Below, piece after piece: positions 11,080 through 22,556 of a stretch of 64,000 bases of DNA. A program made the position numbers and the translations under genes. The DNA comes from Liriodendron chinense (lineage: Eukaryota; Streptophyta; Magnoliopsida; Magnoliales; Magnoliaceae). The DNA lies in contig ML058477.1 in assembly GCA_003013855.2 (NCBI GenBank), forward strand, positions 2,976,001 through 3,040,000, read 5' to 3'. The notes beneath the pieces are model-generated. The model worked only from the letters and a program-made list of their open reading frames with translations. It was not told where the DNA came from and made no database searches. Position 1 is the stretch's first letter. Every line of letters starts with the position of its first letter.

Positions 11080-12355
11080 AGGCGCATGTGATGCTGGTGC
11101 AGGCATGTGATGCTGGTGCAGGCGCATGTGGTGTTGGTACAGCTGTCAGGCGCATGTGGTTAGGAGATGGGCGCATGTCCCATCTCCTGAGCGTATGTGC
11201 CCTGTTTTTCATGAAAAAAAGAGGAACCGAAAGCAATCCCGGCGCATGTGGTGGTGCACATGCGCCTGGCCCCAAATAGTGGGCGCATGTCCCTTGTGGA
11301 CGTAGTGAAAATTCAGGATTTTCCTGCCAAAAAAACCAGCGCATGTAGGGAAAAAGCCGGCGCATGTTGGAGAAAAGCTGGCGCATGGTCCCAGCACTTA
11401 GAAAAAAATGCAGGATTTCTCTCTGAATTTGGGAGTCCGGCGAGGAAATCCCTCTCCGGCGAAGGATTTCGGCGAGGGAATCCACTCCGGCCAAGGCATC
11501 CGGCGAGGAGAAACAAAGTGGGCGCATGTGGTGCTTACATCGCTCTGAGGTCGGCAGGGGATGATCTCGTGCTGATGGAATGAAGTGACTCCGCTATTTA
11601 TAGGGGGTAATTGGGTTCGGGTCTGGCCCGGTGGGTATTTCCTGGCGCATGTGGCAGAAAACAGGTCATGCGCATGTGGAGAAAATACATCAGGGGCATG
11701 TGGAGGATCCGGGCGCATGTCCTTTTCCGGTGCATTTCCCGGTGCTTTCTGGCAAAGTATTCAGATCACTCCCTTTCATCAATAAGGTGTAGGTACATGT
11801 GGTGGGAGGCCAGGCACATGTCCTTTGCTGGCGCTTTTCCCACTACTTAGCCAGATTTTCAGGATTCTGGCACTTAGAAAATTTTAGGATTTCAACTCCG
11901 ACGGGAGACCTCTAAAGGACAGCTACCTTTTCTAGACATGCACTCACTGTCGCCAAGCCACTTCTAGGCTAGGATTGACCTCATGAATGAACGGGATGGG
12001 GTGTGGAAGTCCATATGTTGCCAATTTTAATACATCCTAATCTGGAGCCTCCGGGTCGGCTTGTTGTATAGGAACGTTGTTCCGGGGAGCGCGCTAATGG
12101 AAATACACACCGTAATAACTTCAAACTTGCTATTTAAAGGTTTGGGACGCTCTGGATCATTTGGCAGTGAAGCGCATGTCCAGTTTCGCTCTGAAATGGT
12201 AGCTGTAGGCTTACGGACCCTTTTTGTCAGCTCCGGGCAGAGACGAAACGCATTTCGAGGTGCGCAGGTAAATATATGCACCGGATGACTTCAAAACTTG
12301 CATGTTAAGAGTTTTAGGACATTCCGGATCATTTGGCGGTGAAGCGCATGTCCAG
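11080..12355. promoter_or_regulatory. GCGCATGT motif array around the Tat-2 promoter
   Basis: About 18-20 copies of GCGCATGT or one-base variants are spread over 1.3 kb on the plus strand (ACATGCGC in the element's sense), densest from 11080 to 11720, on both sides of the TATA box. One copy near 11258 is inverted. Such density is far above chance. A role as protein-binding sites is inference. Confidence 0.7.
11594..11603 (-). promoter_or_regulatory. TATA box of the Tat-2 LTR
   Basis: CTATAAATAG on the minus strand, in a C-rich context. Transcription would start near 11565 and run left. Confidence 0.7.
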
Positions 12356-13683
12356 TTCCACCCCGAAATGTTGTTTATGGATTTTGGTTGCTATCGAGCG
12401 ATTAGGGTCGCACAGGTAGTTTTTAGGGCTTTCCCGGCCTCAAAACTGATCCAAATCATTGTCAATAGTCCATGGGATGTTGTTTTACAATGGGTGCAAA
12501 TTTGAGCCCCAACACTAGTCTAAGCATGCATAGATTAACTTATGATAAAATTAAACAAGCTCCTAATCTATGCAACCTCAAGTAGACTTATGAGGAAAGA
12601 TCAATTAAGCTCAAGTCTACTCAAGGAGTGAAGGCACATCTTGTGTGTGTGGATGTGCCTATCAAGTGCCTAGCATACATTCTTAACTAAGTATTCATAA
12701 TTAATCAATTAAACACCGTGCATAATGAGAAATGTGCTCAAGTACAATCACAAACACAAGCATGTATAGTGGTTCGACTACTTGTCTACTCCACTCCCTG
12801 TTCAAGTACTCAACCCCTGTGAGCACACTGGCATTCACTGGGGAGTTTAAATCTGGTTCCTCCGAACCAAGGTGTTTTAACTCGGATCCACCCAACCTGG
12901 GAGTTTACAAGTTCCTCCTAACCTATACGTTCACACCTGTGTTGGTGGCTCCCCTTGGAGACTTTGTTTAAGCCCGACAAACGTGCCAAGGAATGACAAA
13001 CGTCTCTAAATTTAGGCCTGGCAAATGAGTCAAGGAGTGCCTAATAACCCCTAGTCTTTAGGTCGACAAACAGGCCAATGAACGGCTAACGTCCCTGGAC
13101 TTTAGGCCGACAAATAGGCCAAGGATCAGCAAACAACCCTAGTTCGAGCTTGTCAAACAAACTCTACACTCAACTCCCACAGGGAATTGAGTGAATGAAC
13201 TCTTAACAAAGACAACCTTACTTGTCAGATTGAGCCCCTTCGTAGCACCACTTTGGGTTGCTTCTTCTTGCTCTTCCGTGCTTAAATCAGCTCCCCTTGT
13301 GCTCCCCCGATCTTTGACGTCGTTGCTTTGTCAAGGCTTCGGCTCCAAGATCAGATACCTTGCATGCGATGCTCCATTGGAGATGCCCAAGGTGTTAGGG
13401 AATGGTGAAACCTTTACAAATGGTAGGAAATGGTTTTCCTAGGGGAATACACCTATTTGGACTCCTAGGTGGTGTTTAGACAAGGGATATAACTATGATC
13501 AAGGTGTCTAAAATCCTAGGAATCAAGAGGGAACAAGTCCATTCTCATTATGCCATTGAATGACCCAAGCTTGTGATGAAAACACAAGAAGAATGACTTA
13601 TTATAGGGCCTCAAATGGTCTTTAGCAATGGTGGCTTCTATGTCCTCAAAATCTCTTCTCTTGGCCTTAAAAATGAACCCCCT

Positions 13684-13695
13684 GCTTTTATAAAG
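13684..13695 (-). promoter_or_regulatory. TATA box of SIRE-1
   Basis: CTTTATAAAAGC on the minus strand, about 30 bp downstream (in the element's sense) of the nearest palindrome of its array. Confidence 0.7.
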
Positions 13696-13721
13696 TTTTT
13701 CCTAACGGGCAGATTTGCGCA

Positions 13722-14038
13722 GGGTCGGCGCCCGGTGGACACTGGGTCGGGCGCCCGAAATCCGGTCCAATTTAAAATTTTTGTCACTAGACACATTTGT
13801 AGTTGGTTGGGCGCCTGATGACCATACTTTCACTAGTCGGGCGCCCGATAGTCACTTTGGTCGGGCGTCCGATATTCAGTCCAAAATGGGTCTTGTGCTG
13901 CTGAACATTTTTTGCACTGGTCGGGCGCTTGGTCAGATTGTGGTCAGGCACCGATGACCATCTAGTTTTCTAGCCAACTTATTGGGCGGATTCGTCTAAG
14001 GTCGGGTGCCTGGTGGACACTGGGTCGGGCGCCCGGCT
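13722..14038. promoter_or_regulatory. TCGGGCGCCCGA palindrome array upstream of the SIRE-1 TATA box
   Basis: Perfect 12-bp palindromes TCGGGCGCCCGA occur at 13747 and 13837. At least six more copies carry one to three changes (near 13724, 13808, 13860, 13921, 13945, 14003 and 14026). The placement matches the palindrome arrays of other LTRs in the window. Function is inferred from position only. Confidence 0.75.
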
Positions 14039-14362
14039 AGGCATGATTTTCTGCTGTTTTGCAGCAGATCATGCAACCTCTTGGCCGTTCTTTTGGTGGT
14101 CATTTGGGACACCTAAGGCCAATCTAAGGTGACTAATGGTATGCCTATTGGTCATGGTCATCTAGAGGTTTATGTTTTTGGGTAGGTAATAGGTTAAGGC
14201 TCACCAAGGCATCACTTTTACCTGTTTCTTCTTTCTTGATGCAGCTGGTCTGTTCAGAGTCTTCGGTCTTCGTCTTCATTAAGCTCAACCGACACTAAAC
14301 TCACTGACCTAGGTAATTGATAAACAAGGTGCACTAGTATGCCAGAGAAAAGTGAACTAACA

Positions 14363-15021
14363 TTTAGCCTCATACCCTAGAGGGATCTGGTGCAGTTTAA
14401 CCTCATACCCTGGAAGGAACTGGTTCAGTTTAACCTCATAACTAGTTGGAGGGATAATACAGTTTAACCTCATAACTCGTTTGAGGGATATGGTTCAGTT
14501 TATCCTCATAACTTGGAGGCTGTATGGTTTAATTTATCCTTTTATCCTGGAGTATTTTCTCAACTCTTTTAGACCCGGAGTGCAAGGGTATATTTATTTC
14601 TCAACTCGTTTAGACCCGGAGTGCAATGGTATATTTATTTCTCAACTCGTTTAGACCCGTAGTGTAAACGTATATTAATTTCTCAACTCGTTCAAGGGTA
14701 TATTTATTTCTCAACTCGTTTAAACCCGGAGTGCAAGGGTATATTTATTTCTCAACTCGTTTAGACCCGGAGTGTAAGGGTATATTTATTTCTAACCTCG
14801 TTTAGACCCGGAGTGTAAGGGTATATTTATTTCTCAACTCGTTTAGACTCAAAGTGTAAGGGTATATTTATTTCTCCACTCGTTTAGACCCCGAGTGTAA
14901 GGGTATATTTATTTCTCAACTCGTTTAGACCCGGAGTGTAAGGGTATATTTTGAATGATGCTGAGTTGGTAGGGTTCACCCGGGCATCTAGCACTTACGG
15001 GGCCTAGCTAGTCAGCCAACA
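14363..15021 (-). repeat. Candidate LTR fragment with tandem repeats (LTR-X)
   Basis: Noncoding stretch between SIRE-1 and a Tat gag relic. On the minus strand it would start TGTTGGCTGACTAGC at 15021, which looks like an LTR start, and the gag homology begins just to its right. It contains degenerate 40-bp repeats (cagtttaacctcata, 14390-14540) and the 41-bp array. No second LTR, primer site or TSD is visible, so identity is uncertain. Confidence 0.4.
14560..14955. repeat. 41-bp tandem repeat, about 9-10 copies
   Basis: The word tatatttatttct starts at 14589, 14630, 14671, 14699, 14740, 14781, 14822, 14863, 14904 and (partly) 14945. The step is 41 bp except one shortened unit of 28 bp. Units are nearly identical in the right half. 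Confidence 0.95.
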
Positions 15022-15383
15022 ATTTTCTTTTCCTTCCTCTTTTTTAGTTTTCGAGTCGGTAGTTACTTTGATTATTACTTTGATTATCAAGTTGACAGCT
15101 GCTTTGGCTGCTTCTCTTACTATGAGATTGACCGCCACTTCGCTGGCTCATTCGCTTGATGAGGAAACCCGTTACTTGTCCCCTGTGATATCTTGGGCGA
15201 AAATGATGTTTTGAGTGGCCCCATGTGCTATCAGGATTGCCAGAGCATCATGAATGTCCTTCAACTACTTTGCTGAGTCATTCTGAATCTTGAACTAGCT
15301 CATCAATTTGTTCTTGGAATGTTGGCGGTTAATTAGTCTGTTTAAACAATTCTTTGTCTTTGACAACCTAAACCTTCGCATCC
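15022..15383 (-). pseudogene. Tat-3: decayed Tat gag N-terminal relic
   Basis: In broken minus-strand frames I read FQEQIDELVQDSE and, in another frame, IHDALAILIAHGATQN. These align with the Tat-2 gag pieces IQEQIDEIIQVQED and MKEALLALVAQGA. Stops and indels are frequent, so it is old. Athila-A is inserted directly to its right at 15384. Confidence 0.55.
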
Positions 15384-16716
15384 TATTCACTCGCCTCAAG
15401 TGTAAGGTTGCGATGTAGTAATAATTCTCGGTAAGACCGAGGTCGATCCACAGGGAATTAGAAAACCAATTCTAAACTATTCCAGCAACTTGAATTGAAA
15501 CAATTTAGAAATTTAATTAAGAAATCTAACTCAAAATACTAACTTAGGAAATTCAGTAATTTAAAGGAATTAAGGCTTTCAAGGATCCACTTGTAGCAAC
15601 CCCATGCCAATCCAAACAATCCAAGCATAAAACACAACTAGATTCGAAGTTCTATCTCTCATCTAGTTGGAAGATAAAGCATTGAAACACATTCAATCCC
15701 ACTTACGTTGAACTTTCAAGTTTTAGTCCTATACAATCATATAACATTCAAAATCATAGCCTTCGGAGCAACAGCCATGCCAATGGACTATGGCATGCTC
15801 AAGGATTACCATAATTCGAATCTAATCAAGCTGAACATGATAATCTCAGAGAATTGTAAGGAATCCATGTCTAAGGCACATAAACTCTCATAAAACTTCT
15901 AAAAATATCAACTTTATTCGAACTAAAACATTTAAAATCCAAACTTAAAGTGAAAGTACTTGAATCAAACTAAATTAAACATGAAATTGTCTACAAGCTT
16001 CACCTCTCAGCCTTAGCTAAGAGATTATAGCCGAGCATTGTCATACTACAACTAGAACTGAATGAAAAAGACATAAAAACTAGAAAAATCGGAATCGACG
16101 GAGTTGTGGACGCTCCACGGTGCTCTCCTTCACTTCCCACGACCTCTAATCTCTTCTAGGATACCTTTAGACGAAGCCCTAAGTCCCCTTTTATAGAATA
16201 GTGTGGAAGATTCCAGATTGCGCAAGAAATCATAGAGCTGCGCCGAGAAAATCGAAACTTGAAGGACAAGCTCTGTTACGCAGACGACCGGTCGTAAAAC
16301 AACAAAAAGGGTCCAGCAAGCTTTTTAGACTTTTGACCCCTCTCTATTGAGTGTTCGACTGGTCTGTCTTGGTCTAATGATATGTACAACAATGAGGGGT
16401 CTCTGTTGAATTGCAGACTAGTCGGACGACAGGTCCTGTGCCTTGGCAGACTTGTTGAACGACCGGTCTTCAGTGCAGAGTGTTGCACTTCTTCCTTCTT
16501 TCTACCATATCTCTCTTGCTTCTTTCTCCCATCCTTTGGCACTTAGTTCTTTGATCTTCAATGCATACAAAGTGACTCTTTTACCCATGAATTGGTGAAA
16601 TCTCCCTCTCATTCCGACAATCACAAAAACATGTATTAGACTAGTCTTTAAACATGAAAACCATGCATATAATGTGATGTAATGGGTCGGCAAATGTATA
16701 AATTGGAGGCTCAACA
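15384..16716 (-). repeat. 3' LTR of Athila-A (1,333 bp)
   Basis: On the minus strand it starts TGTTGAGCCTCC at 16716 and ends at 15384, where the usual GCGAACA end has mutated (AGTGAATA). It resembles the solo LTR split by Athila-B and more distantly the Athila-B LTRs. It has a TATA box at 16185-16196, a conserved U5 hairpin (15427-15441) and ACCGGT palindromes at 16284-16460. Confidence 0.9.
16185..16196 (-). promoter_or_regulatory. TATA box of the Athila-A 3' LTR
   Basis: CTATAAAAGGGG on the minus strand. The nearest palindrome, ACGACCGGTCGT (16284-16295), lies about 90 bp upstream in the element's sense. Confidence 0.75.
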
Positions 16717-17850
16717 CACTCCCCAACCAGCATTTTGCTAGTCCCAGCAAGATCAAATCTCCAAAACTAACTCTCCTTCAGAAACTATGCTTCTATGCAT
16801 TCCAAGACATACAAGTGTAAAAATCAGAAAAATTAGGTGATAGAAGTTGAAACCTTAAACTCTCAAAATATAATAAGTGTTCATATGAAATTACTGCTGA
16901 TTAATTGATAAATATAAGAACTTGAACAAATTCAACCTAGTGTGCATAGTGAATGTTCATCTCATGAGTTTCTGGGATTATCTTCTTCATAGATAAACTA
17001 AACTATGGATCTCAAGGTGTACAGATCAACAACAAGCCTATGAAAGGAATTTACCTTACCGTCCTTCCGACGGCTTTCACACTACGTCCCATTTCTAGCT
17101 TTGGTTACGGGTAGACCATCCCCCGGTTGGTAATAGGTAGCCCTTTTTGGAATTTTCCACCATATTGTCCATTATTCCCATGTTTTCATCCTTCCTTTCC
17201 CTTTTTTTTATATATTAGATAGGATTTTTAGAAATCCATATCTTCCATTATTTTCCCATGGACAAGGATGGACAAAGTACCCCGGCTTGGTTCCTCAACA
17301 CCTTAAATCAAAGTCTAGCTAATCCACAAATCACATAATCCTTTCTAACCAAGAGAATAGTGTAATGTGAACTAGGTGTAAAAGTGTTCAAATTTTCTAT
17401 CAATCATATAAATAGGGGAATTCACACATAAAAACATTATATTAAAAGTAGTTCAAGACTTGCAACATCACTCACTTTGTATATCCTTTTCTTATACTCG
17501 TATCATCCTGAATGCATAGAAACAAAATTTTCTAAAAGAGTTTTGAATTTTCAGAAAAATAAAAAAATTTCGACATATAATGCTTGAAATGTCCACAAAC
17601 TGCTAGATGAGGAATCTCATCTCACCCCCCAACCAAATCTTGCATTATCCTCAATGTAAAAGATATGCAATGAGCATGAACATAAGAGCAATGGAAAAAT
17701 AAAAGAGAGTGAAAATGATAGTACCTAAGAGAGTCGATCATGGAAGTGTACAACTCCAGCAACTAAACTACTAACGAAATAAACATAAAACTGAAAATCA
17801 AACAAAACCAAATCCTACACTATACCTCCGTCAGACTAGGAGATTAATCA
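16717..17850 (-). other. Polypurine tract and 3' noncoding region of Athila-A
   Basis: Directly before the LTR, minus strand, is GGTTGGGGAGTG (16717-16728), the likely plus-strand primer. The rest is noncoding, and a closely related stretch lies in Athila-B at 22784-23880 (shared ACGTCCCATTTC and GGTAATAGGTAGCCC). Confidence 0.7.
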
Positions 17851-18985
17851 TCCTAATACACAGGATCATCTAGAGTGATGGACATGTCCTCTGAATCAAA
17901 TTTCTCAACGAATGGTTTAAGGCGTTGTCCGTTCACTTTAAAATAGTTACCATTCGCCGCATTCTCTACCTCAACAGCCCCATGGGGAGAAACTTCCTTG
18001 ACAATATATGGGCCAGTCCATCGAGATCGTAATTTTTTCGAAAAAAGATGATGTCAAGAATTATACAAGAGCACTTTCTAACCTTCATAGAAAGATTTCC
18101 TGAAGATGTGCTTGTCATGAAAGGCCTTCATCCTACTCTTGTAAATCCTCGATTTCTCATAAGCATCGTTCCGGATCTCATCAAGCTCATTCATTTAGAG
18201 TTTGCGAAGCGAGCTAGCCTTGTCAACACTAAAGTTTAATGCCCGAATTGTCCAATAGGCTTCGTGTTCAATCTCCACAGGCAAGTGACAAGCTTTCCCA
18301 TAGACAAGTCTATAGGGGGACATTCCAATGGGGGTCTTGTAAGCGGTACGGTGAGCCCAAAGAGCATCGTCTAATCTCAGAGACCAATCTTTGCGATTCG
18401 GCCTCACCGTCTTTTACAAAATTTGTTTAATTTTTCGATTGAAAATTTTAGCTTGCCCACTTGTCTGTGGGTGGTATGGGGTACTCACTTTATGTTTAAT
18501 ACCATATTTCTTCATTAAGGCTTCAAATGACCTATTGCAAAAGTGAGAACCACCATCATTAATGATGGCTCGAGGCATTCCAAATCTAGAAAGTATGTTT
18601 TCTTTTAGGAACTTTAAAACCGTACGATGATCGTTTGTTCTATATGGAATAGCCTTTATCCATTTAGACACATAGTCTACGGCAAGCAATATGTAGACAT
18701 GTCCAAAAGATGAGGGGAATGGCCCTATGAAATCAATGCCCTAACAGTCGAAGACTTCAAGATGTTGAATTGGGGTAAGAGGCATCATGTTCCGATGGGA
18801 CAATCCTCCTAGCTTTTGATAGCACTCGCATGCTTTACAAAACTCATGGGTGTCCTTAAATAGAGTAGGCCAATAGAAACCACACTGTAGAATTGTTGCA
18901 GTGGTTTTCTTGGCAAAAAAATGACCCCCCACATGCTTGATCATGACAAAAGGAGATGACGGAATTATGTTTATCATCAGGGACA
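17851..18985 (-). pseudogene. Athila-A integrase, broken
   Basis: Includes the HHCC remnant (CKACECYQKLGG), the core (LAVDYVSKWIKAIP, INDGGSHF, STPYHPQTSGQ) and the C-terminal part (KDWSLRLDDALWAHRTAYKTPIGMSPYRLVYGKACHLP). A TAG at 18741-18743 replaces the Trp found in Athila-B (CWGIDFMGP), and frames change near 18410 and 18200. Confidence 0.88.
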
Positions 18986-20812
18986 CATCTCCTAATTATT
19001 TGATCTGGACAATATTTAAAAAGTAAAGGTTTGTCCCAGAAGAATCTGCGCACTTCCCTTATAAATTTTCGTTTATCCTGCGCAGTCCAATGAATCGGCA
19101 TCGCACCTGTGGAAAGATAATTGGTTATGTCAGCATACCATGGTGGATGCATAGCAACAAAGAGTTGCTCATCAGGGAATGAGTCCTCAATAGGTGACTT
19201 GTCGATGGAATTGGGTAGGACTAGGCGAGATAGATGATCCGCCATCACATTTTCTACTCTCTTCTTGTCCTTGATCTCCAAATCGAATTCTTGAAGGAGT
19301 AGGATCCATCTAAGCAAACGGGGCTTAGCATCCTTCTTAGAAAGAAGGTGTTTCAGTGCCTCATGATCTGTGTAAACAATGACCTTGGATCCTATTAAGT
19401 AAGGCCTGAATTTGTCCAAGGCAAAAATGACGGCTAGGAGCTCATTCTCCGTAGTCGAGTAATTGACTTGGAAGGGATTCAAGGTCCTACTCACATAGTA
19501 GATAACGTGGGGCTTCTTATCCTTCTTTTGGCCTAACACCGCCCCAATATTATAATTGCTCGCATCGCACATCAACTCAAAAGGTACAGACCAATCCGGT
19601 GGTTGCATGATAGGAGCGGTTGTTAACATGTCTTTTAACTTTAAAAAAGCTAATTGACATGCGGCACTCTACTCAAATTGATTTTCATTTTGGAGAAGGT
19701 TACATAAGGGCCTTGAGATATGACTGAAATCCTTTAGGAACCTTCTATAGAAGTCGGCATGTCCAAGGAAGGACCGCACATCGCGTATGCTTTTGGATGA
19801 TGGTAGATTGGAAACTATATAGATTTTAGCCCAGTCTACCTCTATTCCATTAGACAAGATGATATGTCCAAGGACTATTCCTCTTTGTACCATGAAATGA
19901 CACTTTTCTCAGTTTAATATGAGATTCCTCTCCTCGCACCTTGTCAAGACCAACTTCAAGTGATTTAAGCACTCCTCGAAAGTACAACTGAAAACAGAGA
20001 AATCGTCCATGAATACCTCAAGAAACTCACCCACCATGTCTGAGAAAATAATCAACATTCATCGTTGGAATGTGGCAGGTGCATTACATTGTTCGAATGG
20101 CATCCTTTGATATGTAAAGGTGCCAAATGGGCATGTAAAGGTGGTCTTCTCTTGGTTTACTAGGGCTATCTCAATTTGGTTGTAACCAGAATAGCCATCT
20201 AGGAAGCAATAATAGGAGTGACCCACTAACCTCTCCAAAATTTGATACATGAATAGGAGAGGGAAGTGGTCCTTCCTAGTGACCGTGTTTAGCATCCGAT
20301 AATCGATGCACATACGCCAACCGATGGTCACTCTAGTCGGTATAAGCTCGTTGTTGGCATTTTCTATGATGGTAATACTGGACTTCTTAGCGGCAACTTG
20401 GGTAGTACTCACCCATTGGCTATACCAGATGGGGTAGATGATACCCACATCTAGTAGCTTTAACACCTCGACTTTGACAACCTCCATCATATTTGGATAT
20501 AACCTTCTTGAAGGTTGTCTAGTTGTTTTCGTATTTTCTTCGAGGTGTATACAGTGAGTGCAAACCGAAGAGTCTATCCCCTTGAGGTCCGCTATTGTCC
20601 AACCTATGGCTCCCCTATGTTCTTTGAGCAGCTCAATCAACTTGAGCTCTTGATCTTTCCCTAGGTGAGAGGCAATGACAACCAAAATGTTTCTTCTTGA
20701 TCCAAACATACATATTTTAAGCTCAGATGGTAATGGTTTAAGGTCAAGCTTCGGTGGTTTGATGTTAGACGGTAAAAGCCTTGATGTGGTTGGTGGCAAT
20801 CTTTCAAAATGG
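18986..20812 (-). pseudogene. Athila-A reverse transcriptase and RNase H, broken
   Basis: From right to left: the pre-RT linker (PLPSELK), RT with WRMCIDYRMLN, YSGYNQIEIAL and FGTFTYQRMPF, then HMVQRGIVLGHIIS, the connection FLGHADFYRRFLKDFS and RNase H (FELMCDASNYNIGAVLGQ, YTDHEALKHLL). Stops and frame changes lie near 20059, 19900 and 19660. The YxDD region falls in the broken stretch near 20000. Confidence 0.88.
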
Positions 20813-20817
20813 GGCCT
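20813..20817. other. Target-site duplication ggcct (left copy)
   Basis: ggcct precedes TGTTGTGCC at 20818, and the matching ggcct follows GCGAACA at 46807-46811. It marks the solo LTR inserted into Athila-A. Confidence 0.85.
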
Positions 20818-21187
20818 TGTTGTGCCTCCAATTTATACATTCACTAGCCCATTACATCACATTATATGCATGGTTTGCATGCTTAAAAGGCACATCTAAT
20901 GCGTGATTTGTGATTGTAGGAGCGAGGCGGAGATTTCACTTATTTAAGGCTAAAAAGGTCATCAAAGGCACATTCAAGATCAAAGAATTTTAAGTGCTAA
21001 AGGATGGGAGAAATAAGCAAGGGAGAAAGAGAAAGAATGGAGGAAGACGTGCAACACTTTGCACTGCGGACCGGCCGTCTGACCGGTCTGCCAAGGCACA
21101 TGAAAGGTCATCCAACCGGTCTGTAATTCAACAGAGACCCCTCTTTCACTAGACCAAGCTAAACCGATCATTAAACCGGTCGCACAT
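20818..21187 (+). repeat. Split Athila-type solo LTR, left 370 bp
   Basis: Starts TGTTGTGCCTCC and matches the Athila-A LTR in opposite orientation, through the CATCACATTATATGCATGG block and ACCGGT palindromes. It stops at the Athila-B insertion and continues at 45817. No internal region accompanies it, so this is a solo LTR left by LTR-LTR recombination, carrying its own TSD. Confidence 0.88.
21183..21187. other. Target-site duplication cacat of Athila-B (left copy)
   Basis: cacat before TGTTCGC (21188) and again at 45812-45816 after CTCAACA. It proves that 21188-45811 is one insertion event plus later insertions inside it. Confidence 0.88.
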
Positions 21188-22172
21188 TGTTCGCTTCCCC
21201 AAGTGTAGGGTTGTGATGTAGTAATAATCTCGGTAAGACCGAGGTCGATCCATAGGGACTTGTGTACGAATTCACAAAATACTTCTAATGGTTTCTACTG
21301 AAGAGCTAACTAACATATTTTTAGGAAATTGATATATTTAGATGTTTTGAATTAAATCGAATGTAATCAATAATAAAAAGACACTAGGGGTTCAAGGATC
21401 CAATTGTAGCAATCCTTGATGCTTAATTCGCTACAGTTTCTCACTTTCTCAACTAGAATCAAAATTAAGTTCTATCTAGTCAGATGATAGAGCAGTTAAA
21501 ACAATCAATCTGTCATATGTGTGAATCATGTACATGAATCATGTACATGATTCTCTCAATTCAAGCTAGGACTTGAGCACACTCAATTGCATAAGTTAAT
21601 CCTAATTCCAATGGGTTAAGATCACAATCATAATCATTATTAAACTTCTGTCACTAAGTATAATTAGATCATGATTTGAACTTGATACAAATCACATACA
21701 CAATCTCACATAATCCAGACTTTCCAGAAAAATAGACTTTTGGTGTGAAGCTCCCACATGAGGATCATAGATTTAGAGCGTATTGAATCCAATTCCTCGG
21801 ATCATGCAGGTCTAGGCTAGCTCAAAACAATTAAGAACTCAAGCAATTCTTCTAAACATACATGAGCCATCATAAGATTAAGAAAAACTACTTAGAACTT
21901 TATTTAAACTTCAAACCATTATTCTTCACTAATAATCCAACTTGAAACCAAATCAAACGAATTGAAACATCTTATATTCACTACAAGCTTCACCTCTTAG
22001 CCCTAGCTAAGAGGTTTATCCGTTCATGATCCAAGGAAACATGAAAACAACTAAACAAACATAAAACTAGAAGAACAAACTAGGAGGAGTTGTATAACTC
22101 CGAATCCGACTTCTGCCGTCTCCCACCGTGCTCAATCTCTTCTAAGATGCCTTAGGAACAAGCTAGAGGAGT

Positions 22173-22182
22173 CCTTTTATAG
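22173..22182 (-). promoter_or_regulatory. TATA box of the Athila-B 3' LTR
   Basis: CTATAAAAGG on the minus strand, the same as in the 5' LTR at 45182-45191 and in the solo LTRs at 39496 and 41537. Confidence 0.78.
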
Positions 22183-22280
22183 CTTTGGAACCCTAGGTGC
22201 GAAGAAACTTTGAGAAATCCCTCAGAAATACGCATTGCACAGCAAAACTTGGACCTTGTAGAAGAAGCTCTGTTACGCAG

Positions 22281-22556
22281 CTGACCGATCGCACGACCGG
22301 TCTGAGACCATGAACGACTGGTTGCACGACCGGTCTTAAAAATGCAAATACTGTCTAGTGTGTTTTTTAGAAATTCAAACCCAGAAATTTAATTTAAGGA
22401 CCGGTCACACGACCGGTCTGAGCAGTGGACGACTGGTCGCACGATCGGTCCTGATAGGTCCAGTGAGTTTTGGCCGCAGGGCCCCTTCTGTTGAGTGTTC
22501 AGACCGGTCGGACGACCGGTCCTGGGTTATGGACGACCGACCGGTCTTGGGTGCAT
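22281..22556. promoter_or_regulatory. Paired GACCGGTC array in the Athila-B 3' LTR
   Basis: At least four pairs of the octamer GACCGGTC (or one-base variants) separated by GCAC or GGAC, upstream of the TATA box. The 5' LTR holds the same array at 45291-45572. Confidence 0.8.

Larger units (their letters stand above)
7065..12514 (-). mobile_element. Tat-2: Tat/Ogre-like element, 5' LTR and gag only (truncated)
   Basis: Read on the minus strand: a very long 5' LTR (9246-12514), a primer-binding site, a leader, a possible extra reading frame, then gag up to the point where Tat-1 was inserted (7065). The rest is left of the window. The long LTR, the gag type and an extra upstream reading frame suggest an Ogre-like Tat element. 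Confidence 0.85.
9246..12514 (-). repeat. 5' LTR of Tat-2 (about 3.27 kb)
   Basis: On the minus strand it begins TGTTGGGGCTCAAATTTG at 12514 and ends GTTTTAACA at 9246. The left limit is fixed by the primer-binding site, the right limit by the abrupt change into SIRE LTR sequence at 12515. It carries two imperfect internal duplications (about 164 bp near 9646-9930, about 173 bp near 10462-10690), three short hairpins CCTGTT/AACAGG, and a GCGCATGT motif array around its promoter. Short open frames inside it are not credible genes. Confidence 0.85.
12515..14362 (-). repeat. SIRE-1: SIRE-type copia LTR, 3' end cut off by Tat-2
   Basis: On the minus strand it begins TGTTAGTTCACTTTTC at 14362 and matches the SIRE-3 LTR in order: the ACTAGTGCACCTTGTTT block, GACGAAGACCGAAGACTC, a palindrome array, a TATA box, a GTGGAGTAG...CGAACCACTATAC-like block and TATGCATGCTTAGACTAG. 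It ends at 12515 where the Tat-2 LTR begins, roughly 120 bp short of a full LTR. The sequence to its right is no polypurine tract, so it is a 5' LTR or a solo LTR. Confidence 0.88.
15384..20817 (-). mobile_element. Athila-A, left part (3' LTR and pol)
   Basis: Minus-strand Ty3/gypsy element of Athila type: 3' LTR (15384-16716), polypurine tract, noncoding region and pol back to the N-terminal side of reverse transcriptase. It is interrupted at 20817 by a solo LTR with TSD ggcct and continues at 46812-47156, where SIRE-2 interrupts it again. Confidence 0.9.

Noticed and set aside
11039..11850. Overlapping open frames on both strands rich in His, Met, Ala and Pro
   Set aside because: They arise from the repeated GCGCATGT word in all frames, not from a coding gene.
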